Below are positions 8,200-15,385 of a stretch of DNA of 21,709 nt, piece after piece. The first letter of the stretch is position 1. Each line of letters begins with the position of its first letter. The notes under the pieces were generated by a model that made no database searches, was not told where the DNA came from, and saw only the letters and a program-made list of their open reading frames with translations. The translations under genes were made by a program, and so were the position numbers. This DNA is from Chara braunii. Lineage: Eukaryota; Streptophyta; Charophyceae; Charales; Characeae. Location: the NCBI GenBank assembly GCA_003427395.1, contig BFEA01000008.1, forward strand, positions 7,668,441 to 7,690,149, read 5' to 3'.

Positions 8200-8308
8200 T
8201 CCATCGAGAATTGTTTGATACCTTGGTTCCAAGCCAAAAGCAAGTTATAACTTTACACGCAATACGAAGACATCCACCAAGGTATCAAACAATTCAATTC
8301 TCGATGGA
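8200..8308. repeat. Inverted repeat, arms about 27-32 bp
   Basis: TCCATCGAGAATTG..TTTGATACCTTGG at 8200-8226 pairs with 8277-8308, which has one 5-nt extra segment (AATTC). The spacer is about 50 nt. It sits within the decayed LINE copy, between the FIQTEL part and the C-terminal tail, so it is probably a small insertion (MITE or foldback). The word CTTGGTTCCA is also repeated three times beside it (8178-8230). Confidence 0.8.
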
Positions 8309-8441
8309 CTGGCTGTGGGGGGGGGGGAACAATGGGGATGGATGGCACACGTGAGTTGGCGAGGAGGTGTAGGGGGAGAAGAAAAAGAAGGGAGAGAGGA
8401 GGGAGAAAAGGGGGGGGGAGAGGGGAGAGAACATTGCGAAA

Positions 8442-8606
8442 GAAAACTTTGTACTTTCCTACCATGATTGGACACAAATAGATCCCAGCATCCAGCTAAG
8501 GACCCCAACAGACTTCCATGACATGTTCCGGGCAGAGTCCAATGCAATGGTAGATCTTCAGTGGTACACGGGGCATAGGGGACAGGAGGCGGCCAGGGGA
8601 GCGTAG
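8442..8606 (+). pseudogene. LINE C-terminal tail of the same decayed copy
   Basis: An open segment ending in TAG at 8604-8606. It contains DWTQIDPSIQLRTPTDF, then VDLQWYTG. The long LINE copy has, in its third frame, DYHLIFNDCATLDADIPL, then FPDPF and GMQWYG (19128-19256), which aligns along its length. G- and GA-rich sequence (8310-8430) replaces the stretch between FIQTEL and this tail. It is the third of three copies in the window to keep this tail. Confidence 0.7.
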
Positions 8607-8628
8607 ACAGAGGAGAAGAAGGCCGGTG

Positions 8629-8647
8629 AGGGTTTAGGGTTTAGGGT
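8629..8647 (+). repeat. Plant-type telomere-like repeat, about 2.6 units
   Basis: AGGGTTTAGGGTTTAGGGT, 23 nt after the stop of the LINE tail. It is too short to call an interstitial telomere with certainty. It could be the simple-repeat tail of the LINE copy. Confidence 0.5.
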
Positions 8648-8841
8648 ACAGAGAAACCCCTGGCTACATAGGCTACATACAATGGTCACGGGGTGGGTGG
8701 GATCAACAGCAAGGGTAAGGACAAAGGATAAACAAGGAATAATGAGTGTTGGTCAGCCAGTACTAGACTCAGTCACTCGTCTGTCGGCCCCCCAGCGGCT
8801 GAAGAGGCCGACCACAGCAGGCTCAGTAACCTACCCTACTA

Positions 8842-8946
8842 CCGTCTTCACCCGAATAGAACGCCCGGTCATTATAGCTGTATTTGGCACAACTTTTGGT
8901 CCAGATGCAGCGATAATGACCGGGCGTTCTATTCGGGTGAAGACTG
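8842..8946. mobile_element. 105-bp MITE with 32-bp perfect inverted repeats and TA duplication
   Basis: 8844-8875 (GTCTTCACCCGAATAGAACG onward) is the exact reverse complement of 8913-8944. Ends CCGTCTTCACCCG and CAGTCTTCACCCG are flanked by TA at 8840-8841 and 8947-8948, as in Tc1/mariner-type elements. A relative lies at 14574-14670. The perfect arms suggest a young insertion or strong constraint. Confidence 0.75.
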
Positions 8947-9186
8947 TAGAGATATATCCTCAGCAGAAACAACTTTCAGCAGAAACAGCTATTGTACAAG
9001 AAGAGATGCGGGACCCGATTTCCACCACGTGATGCTCCCCACCAATGGACAGGAGCCATCGACAGAGCTGCTAGGGGCAGGGGCTCATATCACTGTCCCT
9101 AGCCAACTCGATGATGTTTTCGTGAAAAAAAGGAGGAAAAAAAAACAATCGATGTCAGTTTCCACATGCGAAAGCCACATGCCTTC

Positions 9187-9240
9187 TCCATGCTGCTCAG
9201 ACTGTGAGGAGACACATGCTTTGCCCTTCATCCAGTAATT
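9187..9240. repeat. Direct repeat, copy 1 (second copy about 9493-9541)
   Basis: TGCTGCTCAGACTGTGAGGA here and TGCTGCTCAGACTGTGAGCA about 308 bp downstream, with weaker similarity on both sides (CATGCCTTC before, ACTTTG/GCTTTG after). The copies flank the MITE at 9302-9454. Confidence 0.7.
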
Positions 9241-9301
9241 ATCATATCTGGACAACGTCTCTCTCTAGGATGTGGGTAGCCAAATGGCTCGTACTAAGTT
9301 T

Positions 9302-9454
9302 GGGCCTCGCTCCGCTACACGACAATCTACATGCATGTGGACGCTTTATGGACCAGGTGCATTCAGAAAACCGAGACGAGTCCATCGTTTTGAGTGTATC
9401 GGGCTCCAGAAAGCATCCAATGCATGTGAATTGTTCTGTAGTGCAGCGAGGCCC
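9302..9454. mobile_element. 153-bp MITE, GGGCCTC ends, TTT target duplication
   Basis: The left end is GGGCCTCGCTCCGCTACACG. The right end, reverse-complemented, is GGGCCTCGCTGCACTACAGA. Arms of about 55 bp stay alignable (ACAATC/ACAATT, ACATGCAT, GACGCTTT/GATGCTTT). TTT flanks both sides (9299-9301, 9455-9457), a 3-bp duplication of the kind PIF/Harbinger elements make. The first bases are shared with elements at 2317 and 13385. Confidence 0.75.
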
Positions 9455-9539
9455 TTTGTCATGCCTTCGCATTCCCCGTTTTTCCCATCCTTTCCGTGCT
9501 GCTCAGACTGTGAGCAGACAGCTACTTTGTACTGCTTCA

Positions 9540-9678
9540 GGGCATACTGACACTCACACCTTTCTAAATGCATCCGGCAGCAATTGCAGGCAGATCTGGA
9601 TGCATCTGGCCGCAATTGCCTCAAGCCCTGGACGCATCTGACCTCGATCACGTCCAGAGGTTAGTAGTGAATGTGCCC
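9540..9678. mobile_element. 139-bp MITE, GGGCA ends, TCA target duplication
   Basis: TCA at 9537-9539 and 9679-9681 flanks GGGCATACTGACACTCACAC on the left. The right end, reverse-complemented, is GGGCACATTCACTACTAACC. The interior has repeated GCATCTG-CC-CAATTGC words, also found at 1500-1560, 4227-4322 and 9900-9960. It is non-coding and related to the MITE at 1464-1638. Confidence 0.55.
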
Positions 9679-9899
9679 TCAGTTTCTACTGCCCATTCTA
9701 TCCAAATATCTCCTCATCAGATCCCTGTGCAACAGCACAAAAGAACAAAAACGTTAACAGGGCATGAAAAACACAATGGAATCAAATAGGGCATGAAAAT
9801 GCAAACAAAAATCCGCTAGACTGCTACAGCTGTTTGCCAAGTTGGGGGGGGGGCGAAAGCCACAGGGAATACTCACGCTAGGACCGTTTTTCTACTTAG

Positions 9900-9980
9900 C
9901 TCTGGACGTGATTCTGGTCCGATTCATCCGGGTCTGACTGTAATTGCAGTAAAATACATTTTGAAAGTGTTAATGCGAGT
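9900..9980. repeat. Fragment homologous to the interior of the 1464-1638 MITE
   Basis: CTCTGGACGTGATT..GATTCATCCGGGTCT..GTAATTGCAG..TTTGAAAGTGTTAATGCGAG parallels 1498-1576 in order and spacing. Possible ends (GGGAATACTCACGC at 9869, GCGAGTATACAC at about 9974) are weakly inverted, so an element of about 115 bp is possible. Confidence 0.5.
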
Positions 9981-10003
9981 ATACACTCAGAAGACTGGCA
10001 TGC

Positions 10004-10100
10004 TTGCCCCTATAGGCCAGCCCAACGTTATGCTATGATCAGAGTTGTTGCCCCTGTAGGCTATAGCCCAGCCCGACGTTACACTATGAGCAGAGTTGTT
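10004..10100. repeat. Tandem duplication, 44 and 53 bp
   Basis: TTGCCCCTATAGGCCAGCCC..GAGTTG (10004-10047) is followed directly by TTGCCCCTGTAGGCTATAGC..GAGTTGTT (10048-10100). The second copy has a 7-bp addition and scattered substitutions. Confidence 0.85.
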
Positions 10101-10199
10101 TAGCCACCTGCGTCAGAGCTTACGACGCACAGACACAGGCGAACGGTGGCCGGACTCCTTTGTGCTGTGTGCTTCTTCGCCCGTGTGTTCACTGTGTTG

Positions 10200-10385
10200 T
10201 AGATTTTCGCCACAACATCCCCTGTTCCACCCAGGTGAGCAAATCCAAGATCGATGCAGCTTTACCTCTATTGCAGACAATGAAGCACAGAGATGAGTCA
10301 TTCCAACAAGAAACACTGCGAGAACAGGGGTTTGTGAAAGGGGACCTCTATAGCAAGCAACATGGAGCCGAATAGATCCGTTATA

Positions 10386-10446
<61 letters not shown>

Positions 10447-10628
10447 GATTTTCGCCACAACAGCCCCAATTCCACCCAGGTGAATAGATTCATAATGAAA
10501 GCAGTCTTTATCCTATTGCAGACAACGAGAGCATTTGAGATGTCCAACATACTAAAGCAATTTTATAATGTGTGTGTGTGTGTGTGTCGTAGACTGTCAT
10601 TTCCACCCAGATGCTTAGATCCAAAATT
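10200..10628. repeat. Three copies of a TG-array-linked repeat
   Basis: TAGATTTTCGCCACAACA occurs at 10200 and 10445, followed in both by CCCC, TTCCACCCAGGTGA and CTATTGCAGACAA. A shorter copy at 10590 keeps TTCCACCCAGATG. Each copy directly follows a TG run (degenerate before the first, (TG)28 before the second, about ten units before the third), so the unit is (TG)n plus about 100 bp. The CAG|GTGA and TATTGCAG words look like splice sites but would bound an intron of only about 45 nt. Confidence 0.75.
10389..10444. repeat. (GT)n microsatellite, 28 units
   Basis: A pure dinucleotide run. Long Cys-Val open frames across it are artefacts of the repeat. Confidence 0.97.
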
Positions 10629-10841
10629 CGAACAGCCTCACGTTTTTGTTTTTGTTTTTCTGAACAGCCTTGCGTTTTTGCTTTGTTTTTCCGAACAGAC
10701 TTACGTCATAATCTTATGTATGACATTTTCAATGATTGTAAGTTTGCAATGTTTTGACTCTTTTGAGAAATGCAGTGTTTTGATGAGACGGCTGTTTCAC
10801 TGTTGTGTGTGTCCGCGTTCGACACGCGTAAAGATCTTCAG

Positions 10842-10843
<2 letters not shown>

Positions 10844-10886
<43 letters not shown>

Positions 10887-10904
10887 NNNNNNNNNNNNNN
10901 NNNN

Positions 10905-10951
<47 letters not shown>
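10844..10951. repeat. (TG)n microsatellite containing an 18-N assembly gap
   Basis: TG repeats at 10844-10886 and 10905-10951 with N at 10887-10904. The right side runs into GTTCAACACGTGTCGAAC, a near-palindrome centred on CACGTG, then CA-rich repeats. Array length is not reliable across the gap. Confidence 0.95.
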
Positions 10952-10952
<1 letters not shown>

Positions 10953-11146
10953 CAACACGTGTCGAACACACACACGACGAACACACACACGAAAGAGTGT
11001 GCACTTCTTTCACACACAACTGCACATGCACAGAAGTTTCGGCCCACCTATCGTGACTTCCTCCGTGTTGAGCCTGCAGGCCTGGATGTTGGATTGTCCA
11101 CAGCCAAGTCCCACTTCTTTCACACACACAAATGCAACACACCCTG

Positions 11147-11215
11147 AACGTACCAACAATGCTAGGGTCCTCTGGATTTGCTCTTTGATTTGCTCTGTGA
11201 CCTCTGAGAGAATGA
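11147..11215 (-). pseudogene. Short LINE 3' fragment
   Basis: The minus strand reads SEVTEQIKEQIQRTL, matching PEVAEQIKEQIQMEL of the copy at 11533-12085 and PEFTESVIQQIQTEI of the long copy. The DNA at 11172-11206 is nearly identical to 11852-11886. Only about 60 bp is recognisable; the rest is eroded or rearranged. Confidence 0.55.
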
Positions 11216-11247
11216 AAATTGTGACTGCAATGTACAAGAAGGTCACG

Positions 11248-11429
11248 GCCTGCCAGCATTGACTGCCCTGAGTAACCAGGGGATTGACTGAGCAGGCATC
11301 CTAGTAAGATGATTGAGCCTAATTTGCACCTGAGAGATTATGGACTGTAACTGTGGCTATTGCCTGCCAGCATTGATTGCCCTGGGTTCCAGGGGATTAA
11401 CTGGGCAGGCGTACTAGAAAAGTGATTGA
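11248..11429. repeat. 114-bp-period duplication with nested palindromes
   Basis: GCCTGCCAGCATTGACTGCC at 11248 recurs as GCCTGCCAGCATTGATTGCC at 11362. Each copy folds on itself: GCCTGCC pairs with GGCAGGC about 40 nt on (GCAGGC in copy 1), enclosing CCCTGG-GTT-CCAGGG in copy 2 and CCCTG-AGTAAC-CAGGG in copy 1. Both copies end AGTGATTGAG or ATGATTGAG. Confidence 0.85.
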
Positions 11430-11532
11430 GATACGAGGTTTGGGGGGGGTGCGAATCTGTCTTCCTGGGGGCCGCCAGGAAAGGGACTCAAACCCCCTAC
11501 CTTTCATGGAGAAGTTGAAGAGCAGGGAAAAG

Positions 11533-12085
11533 TTAGTCCACTACTTCTGCAAAGGCCAGGGGATTGGGTGGGAACGGGTCTGGGAAGTCCGTTGGGGGGT
11601 GGAGTGGAAGGGCAGGATTCACTGCCGTCCAACCCTCCCTGGAATACTAAGCGGTACTCTCTTTTTTCTGCACGGTCATGGTGCTCATATTCGGGCTCGT
11701 CCCGGCTCCACATTATCCTAGCTATCCACCCTCCCCTCGCTCCTCCCAGCCACTCATTAGCGAAGGTTGTTAGTGTCTGCTTGATATCTTTATTTCTTTG
11801 AAAGCAGTCCAGCTCGGTCTTTAACAAGTGCCACCTCCTTGACAACTCCATCTGGATTTGCTCTTTGATCTGCTCTGCGACCTCTGGTCCGTCTACCCGC
11901 GCACGCCTTCCCGAACTACTAGTATGCAGCGTTGCCACCATAGAGCCCAAAGCACAGTTCGCCTTCCTAATCTAAAAATATTATCTGTAAAGCCCGGGGC
12001 TTCATCCATCGCTGGGCAGAATCCTGTCAGGATGGCTCGCCAGGACCAGGGCCAGGGGTGGTCTGGGACCATCTGTCTCGGTAAA
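11533..12085 (-). pseudogene. LINE (L1-type) 3' fragment, minus strand
   Basis: Read on the minus strand from about 12085, it gives RDRWSQ, HPWPWSWRAILTGF, TDNIFRLGRRTVLWALWW, then (frame change near 11910) RVDGPEVAEQIKEQIQMELS, DIKQTL, NEWLGGARGGW and EYRLVFQGG. A second frame change gives PPTDFPDPFPPNPL, and a TAA stop follows at 11533-11535. The order matches the long copy (SPWPWDWKAVL, NMFSIGRRAVLWALW, KSWLGGPEGGR, DYHLIFND, PPEAFPDPFPPP). This is the sequence after the zinc motif of L1-type ORF2. WLGG and the EYRLVFQ tail are in one continuous frame, so the tail belongs to ORF2. Frame changes and 5' truncation make it a pseudogene. Confidence 0.85.
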
Positions 12086-12615
12086 AGTGATTAATTTCCC
12101 CTAACTCATTTTTTCGCGCCACAGCCCCTAGAGACTCAGGTTCCGACGACAGGGGGTCAGGAAGGACACTTGTGGTTCGTGGAAAATCACTGAGAAAAGA
12201 GAAAAATGCATGTTTTAATAGTTTACGCATTTTTTAGGGTCCAGCCCTAACTTCTCAAGTGACCTTTTTTTTTCTTGTCTTCTTTATTTCTCTTCTCAAG
12301 TGGCCTTTTTTAAGGGCCCAGTGCCCAAGGGTGATATTACCAATGAGAATTTGGCGGCCAGGGTCCTCACAGTCAGTCTACCCGGAATGACAGATCAGAT
12401 CCGAACCTGAGGCTGAGAATTGGGCTCAGCGTCCCTCAAGAGCCCTGTGGCTATGAAGAAGATGATGCGGCCAATACAAGAACATGTTTTGTTTGGCCAG
12501 ACGTATTGCAGACATGGCGGATTGGGTACCCTTGGGAATTGACTTCGGCTCAGGTATAGATAACAGAGGGGCGCCCTTGAGATTTGCTGGAGTGCGCGTG
12601 AGAAGTTAGGGAGGA
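12086..12615. other. Stretch without a recognised gene
   Basis: A direct repeat CTTCTCAAGTGRCCTTTTTT occurs near 12251 and 12293, 42-43 bp apart, with T-rich sequence between. Otherwise I see no gene, RNA or element end. The first part may be more decayed LINE. Confidence 0.4.
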
Positions 12616-13138
12616 CCCTAGAGATGCAAAATGATGTGGAAACAGTTCAAAAAGAGTACCAAATCGTCGTAATTAGGGAGGGAGGGGTGGAAGGATGCTT
12701 CCTTGAAAAACCGCAAATCTCAAGTGGTGTCGAACAAGACCCCATGACTAACCTGGTAGTCGCACAGTTGTGCGGGCCTGAAGGCTGCACAACTGCGGCC
12801 AAGTCCCGCTAGCAGACGAGAGTTTCCGCAGCGTCCGAATCTGGATGTGTTTGTGGAGATAATTGGTTGAGGAAACTCAACGCAATTTTCTGCACATCTC
12901 CACAAACACATCCAGATTCAGGCATTGAGGAAACTCAGTGCTGCTAGTGGGACTTGCCCCAGTTGTGCAGCCTTAAGACCTGCACAAAAAACTGTGGGAC
13001 TACCACGTTCGTCATAGGGTCTTGGATCCGTTGCGCATACTTGGGAGTTCCAAGTAGCACACCATCTTTTCACCCTTTTCTGGCCAACCATATTGTTTGA
13101 AACGGTTTCACCCAGTTGACACGACATTTGCAGACACT
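12616..13138. mobile_element. Large foldback element, about 520 bp
   Basis: The arms run outward from a perfect 24-bp core: 12837-12860 is the reverse complement of 12896-12919, with a 35-nt loop. Moving out, CAAGTCCC-CTAGCAG, GGCTGCACAACTG, TGGTAGTC-CACAG, CAAGACCC-ATGAC, CAAGT, GGGTG-AA-GATG, then GAAAC-GTT-CAAA appear on the left and, reverse-complemented, on the right. Similarity falls with distance from the centre. No target duplication or coding frame is visible. A transcript from either strand would fold into one long hairpin. Confidence 0.8.
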
Positions 13139-13280
13139 GAGATTCGACCCCTAGACCTATGCCTGAACCCTGTACATTAACCCTGTGCACTGAGTGAGAT
13201 TCGATTCCTAGACCTATGCCTGAACCCTGTACATTGGCCCTAAGTGCTGTGTGAGATTCGAACCCGCTACCTGTCCTGTG
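13139..13280. repeat. 57-bp tandem repeat, about 2.3 units
   Basis: GAGATTCGA begins at 13139, 13196 and 13253, 57 bp apart each time. The first two units share CCTAGACCTATGCCTGAACC and CTGTACATT; the third diverges after GAGATTCGAACCCGCTACCT. That last piece resembles an antisense tRNA T-arm, but no full tRNA can be folded. Confidence 0.85.
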
Positions 13281-13384
13281 TCATAGGTTAGGCCGTAGGT
13301 TGGGAAGTTGGACTTGATCCTTAGGTCTGTAGGTTAGTAGTTGAGTCTGTTACCGATTGTCCAAGGAGGTACTATGTTCTATAA

Positions 13385-13506
13385 GGGCCTCACCACACTA
13401 CTCTCGAAATGTGCGAAATGAGAATGAACTTCCCGCTAGAATACAGCCAGATGCGCCGGCCACATTTTTGTCTTTTGCACATTTCGAGAGTGGTGTGGCA
13501 AGGCCC
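13385..13506. mobile_element. 122-bp MITE, GGGCC ends, TAA target duplication
   Basis: The left end is GGGCCTCACCACACTACTCT. The right end, reverse-complemented, is GGGCCTTGCCACACCACTCT. Arms of about 37 bp continue through CGAAATGTGC. TAA flanks both sides (13382-13384, 13507-13509). A 3-bp TWA duplication with GG-starting ends is diagnostic of Tourist-like PIF/Harbinger MITEs. It is the clearest member of the family that includes elements at 2317 and 9302. Confidence 0.85.
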
Positions 13507-13644
13507 TAAGTCTCTACCAGTCTGTACGTAGGGGCCTAACAGTCTGTCCGTAGGTAAAGTCTAGAAGGTCGTAGGGCTGTCTGTCTCTGTCCAGTCAGCA
13601 AGTACCAGGCAAGTGGGGGGTTCCACTCGGTTTCCCAGGTTGCA

Positions 13645-13765
13645 CACGTTTTGGCCCGGCATGCCAACACGTTCTGGAGTCTTCCAGGCCCAGGGCCACG
13701 CGGTTTGGGACCCAGGCCCACATGTTTTGAGGCAGGGTCAGGCCAGCTGCCGGAGAGTATAAATA
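13645..13765 (+). promoter_or_regulatory. Candidate promoter: four CACRYGTTTTGG-like repeats and a TATA box
   Basis: Repeats with core CACGTT or close variants, followed by TTGG or CTGG, lie at 13645, 13668, 13697 and 13719. TATAAATA follows at 13758-13765. An ATG at 13807 opens a 39-codon frame to a TAG at 13924, which I do not trust as a gene. The arrangement resembles a promoter, perhaps of a solo LTR. No downstream gene is identified. Confidence 0.35.
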
Positions 13766-13875
13766 AAGAGGCAGCGATCAGCCATTCATTCATTCGCCTG
13801 TGAGCCATGCGGAAGCGCTGCCTTGGTGACTTGTGCGTGGGAGGTCTGCAGGTGCCCGGAGCTGAAGTGGGCAGT

Positions 13876-13966
13876 GAGGAAGACGACGGCCATAGCTGGC
13901 CAGGAGGAAGACGACGACGGCCATAGCTAGGAGGAGGAAGACGACGGCGGCCATAGCTGCCCAGCT
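13876..13966. repeat. 28-30-bp tandem repeat, three units
   Basis: GAGGAAGACGAC..GGCCATAGCT starts at 13876, 13904 and 13934. Units differ by extra GAC, GGAG or GGC triplets. A lone related piece, GACGACAG..GGCGGCCATAGCC, lies near 14070-14097. Confidence 0.85.
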
Positions 13967-14573
13967 GTTGTCTCAGACAGAGTGTACAGAGTGTGTGTGT
14001 CTGTGTAGCGTGGACATTCAGGGTAGATCCTCGTGCACATGCGTGCATGAGGGAGAGTGAGGCTGGTGGTGACGACAGTGTTCGGCGGCCATAGCCGCAA
14101 GTTGTGCAGTTGACTTGAACAGGGTTTAAGTGCAAGTTTGTTGTTGATTCTGAGTTAAGAGTTTGGTTTTGCCACCAGTTTGTGTGTATGGATGTTGAAG
14201 CAAGTTTGGAGTGCAGTCTGATTTCATCTCTATACTACTAAAGGATGAAACAAAAAAAAAACACGCCATCAGCGACCGTTGCTGTGCGCCATGGCAACAG
14301 GGTCCACTTGTTGTTTCTAAAGGTTGCACTATTGTGCACTTCCCTTCCCCCCCCACCCACCCCCTCTCCCCCTTGCAAAAAAGACCCAAAAAAACAAAAG
14401 CCTCAGAAAGGCTGCCACAGACTTGCCCAGCCCAGCGCTACAGTATGCCGGCCTTGTGTGGAACTGACTTGCAATATTTTGTGCGAAAGCGCCGAAAGGG
14501 AAATATTAGTAAGGGCTGTCAGAATCTCTGAGGGATGAGGCGGGAAAGGTTGGGGACAGTCAGTGCTTGACTA
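13967..14573. other. Stretch without a recognised gene
   Basis: It includes a short TG-rich piece (13990-14007), an A-rich piece and a C-rich piece (14347-14360). Open frames of about 100 codons at 14211-14538 overlap in two frames and have no recognisable domain. Confidence 0.4.
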
Positions 14574-14670
14574 GCCGTCTTCACCCGTCCTTACACCTGT
14601 ATTTTGGGCAATTTTCAGTCAAGGTAAAGCTATATAATCACCGGGTGTTCTCTTCGGGTGAAGACAGGGG
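14574..14670. mobile_element. MITE of the CCGTCTTCACCCG family, second copy
   Basis: GCCGTCTTCACCCGTCC on the left and TTCGGGTGAAGACAGGGG on the right, with TA on both sides (14572-14573, 14671-14672). The interior aligns with the 8842 element (TGTATTT-GG-CAA-TTTT and ATAATGACCGGGCGTTCT against ATAATCACCGGGTGTTCT). The left arm is more diverged than in the 8842 copy, so this insertion is older or imperfect from the start. Confidence 0.65.
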
Positions 14671-14792
14671 TAGGAAAAGGGTGGGGACTGTCCATATTCA
14701 TCTGCTGCAGTGCTGGGACAAAGGGGGGAAAGACTTTGGGGGAAATCAGGTTTATCACCCCTGAGCGCTACCCCAGCGGGGTGTTTCTTTGG

Positions 14793-14813
14793 AAAAAAAA
14801 AAAAAAAAAAAAA
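14793..14813 (+). repeat. Poly(A) tract, 21 nt
   Basis: A21 after TTTCTTTGG. No target duplication is found, so whether it is a retroposon tail cannot be told. Confidence 0.85.
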
Positions 14814-15137
14814 GTCTCAAATTTCTCTCAACTAGGAAAGCAGGGGGTCTATCCAGGTTCATTTGCTGCAGGAGTGGGACAACGTACAGTCTTCAGAGGC
14901 AGATGGTGTGAGGGATGCGTAAACCGCTAGTACATGGCCCCAGCCTTGCAGGAAAAAAAACCGGCGCCTCCTCCCACTTTCAACGAGGGTCAAAGGGTTC
15001 ACGACTCAAAACGTCAATATGGGGATTCCACAGACCGTTCGAGGGTTCGCCCTCCTGAGGAGTCCGTGCAAGTTGGATAAAGAACCTGTCATTATCATGT
15101 CTGTTCGTTTGTTTTTCGTTCTTTTATCATAAAGCAG
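14814..15137. other. Stretch without a recognised gene
   Basis: No similarity, RNA gene or clear repeat is seen. It does not encode a recognisable LINE endonuclease, so the LINE downstream is 5' truncated. Confidence 0.4.
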
Positions 15138-15221
15138 ACTCTTCTCCTCAAAACCTAATGTACCCTAGACCCAGGAGACACTCTTCTCCTCAAAACCTAA
15201 TGTACCCTAGACCCAGGAGAC
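15138..15221. repeat. 42-bp exact tandem duplication
   Basis: ACTCTTCTCCTCAAAACCTA onward at 15138-15179 is repeated at 15180-15221 without visible change. Confidence 0.92.
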
Positions 15222-15270
15222 AATCCTAAGGGTTATGGGTCGCTCCTCAGTTTCTTGTTTTTCTTTGGCT

Positions 15271-15302
15271 TTTTTTTTTTTTTTGGGACTACCGGTAGTA
15301 TT
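15271..15302 (-). mobile_element. Possible short poly(A) insertion, minus strand
   Basis: T14 plus GGGACTACCGGTAGTAT lies between TTTTCTTTGGCT and TTTTCTTTTGCCT, which could be a decayed 12-13-bp duplication. The flank is itself T-rich, so the match is weak evidence. Confidence 0.3.
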
Positions 15303-15385
15303 TTTTCTTTTGCCTCACTGCTTACTTCTCTTTCCCCTTGTGGCCTTGTGCTGTTTGCCGGGGGGTTGTTTTTGAAACGTAAATT

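Noticed and set aside
8682-9032. 116-codon open frame
   Set aside because: It runs straight through the perfect inverted repeat of a MITE, so its length is accidental.
10232-10275. Mini-intron between CAG|GTGAGC and TATTGCAG
   Set aside because: About 44 nt is too short for a plant-type intron and the words recur as part of a repeat unit.
10393-11262. 289-codon frame with Cys-Val runs
   Set aside because: Built from TG arrays and crossing an N gap; not a gene.
13253-13280. tRNA gene on the minus strand (GGTTCGAATC T-arm look)
   Set aside because: It is the third unit of a 57-bp tandem repeat, and no acceptor stem, anticodon arm or A box can be folded around it.
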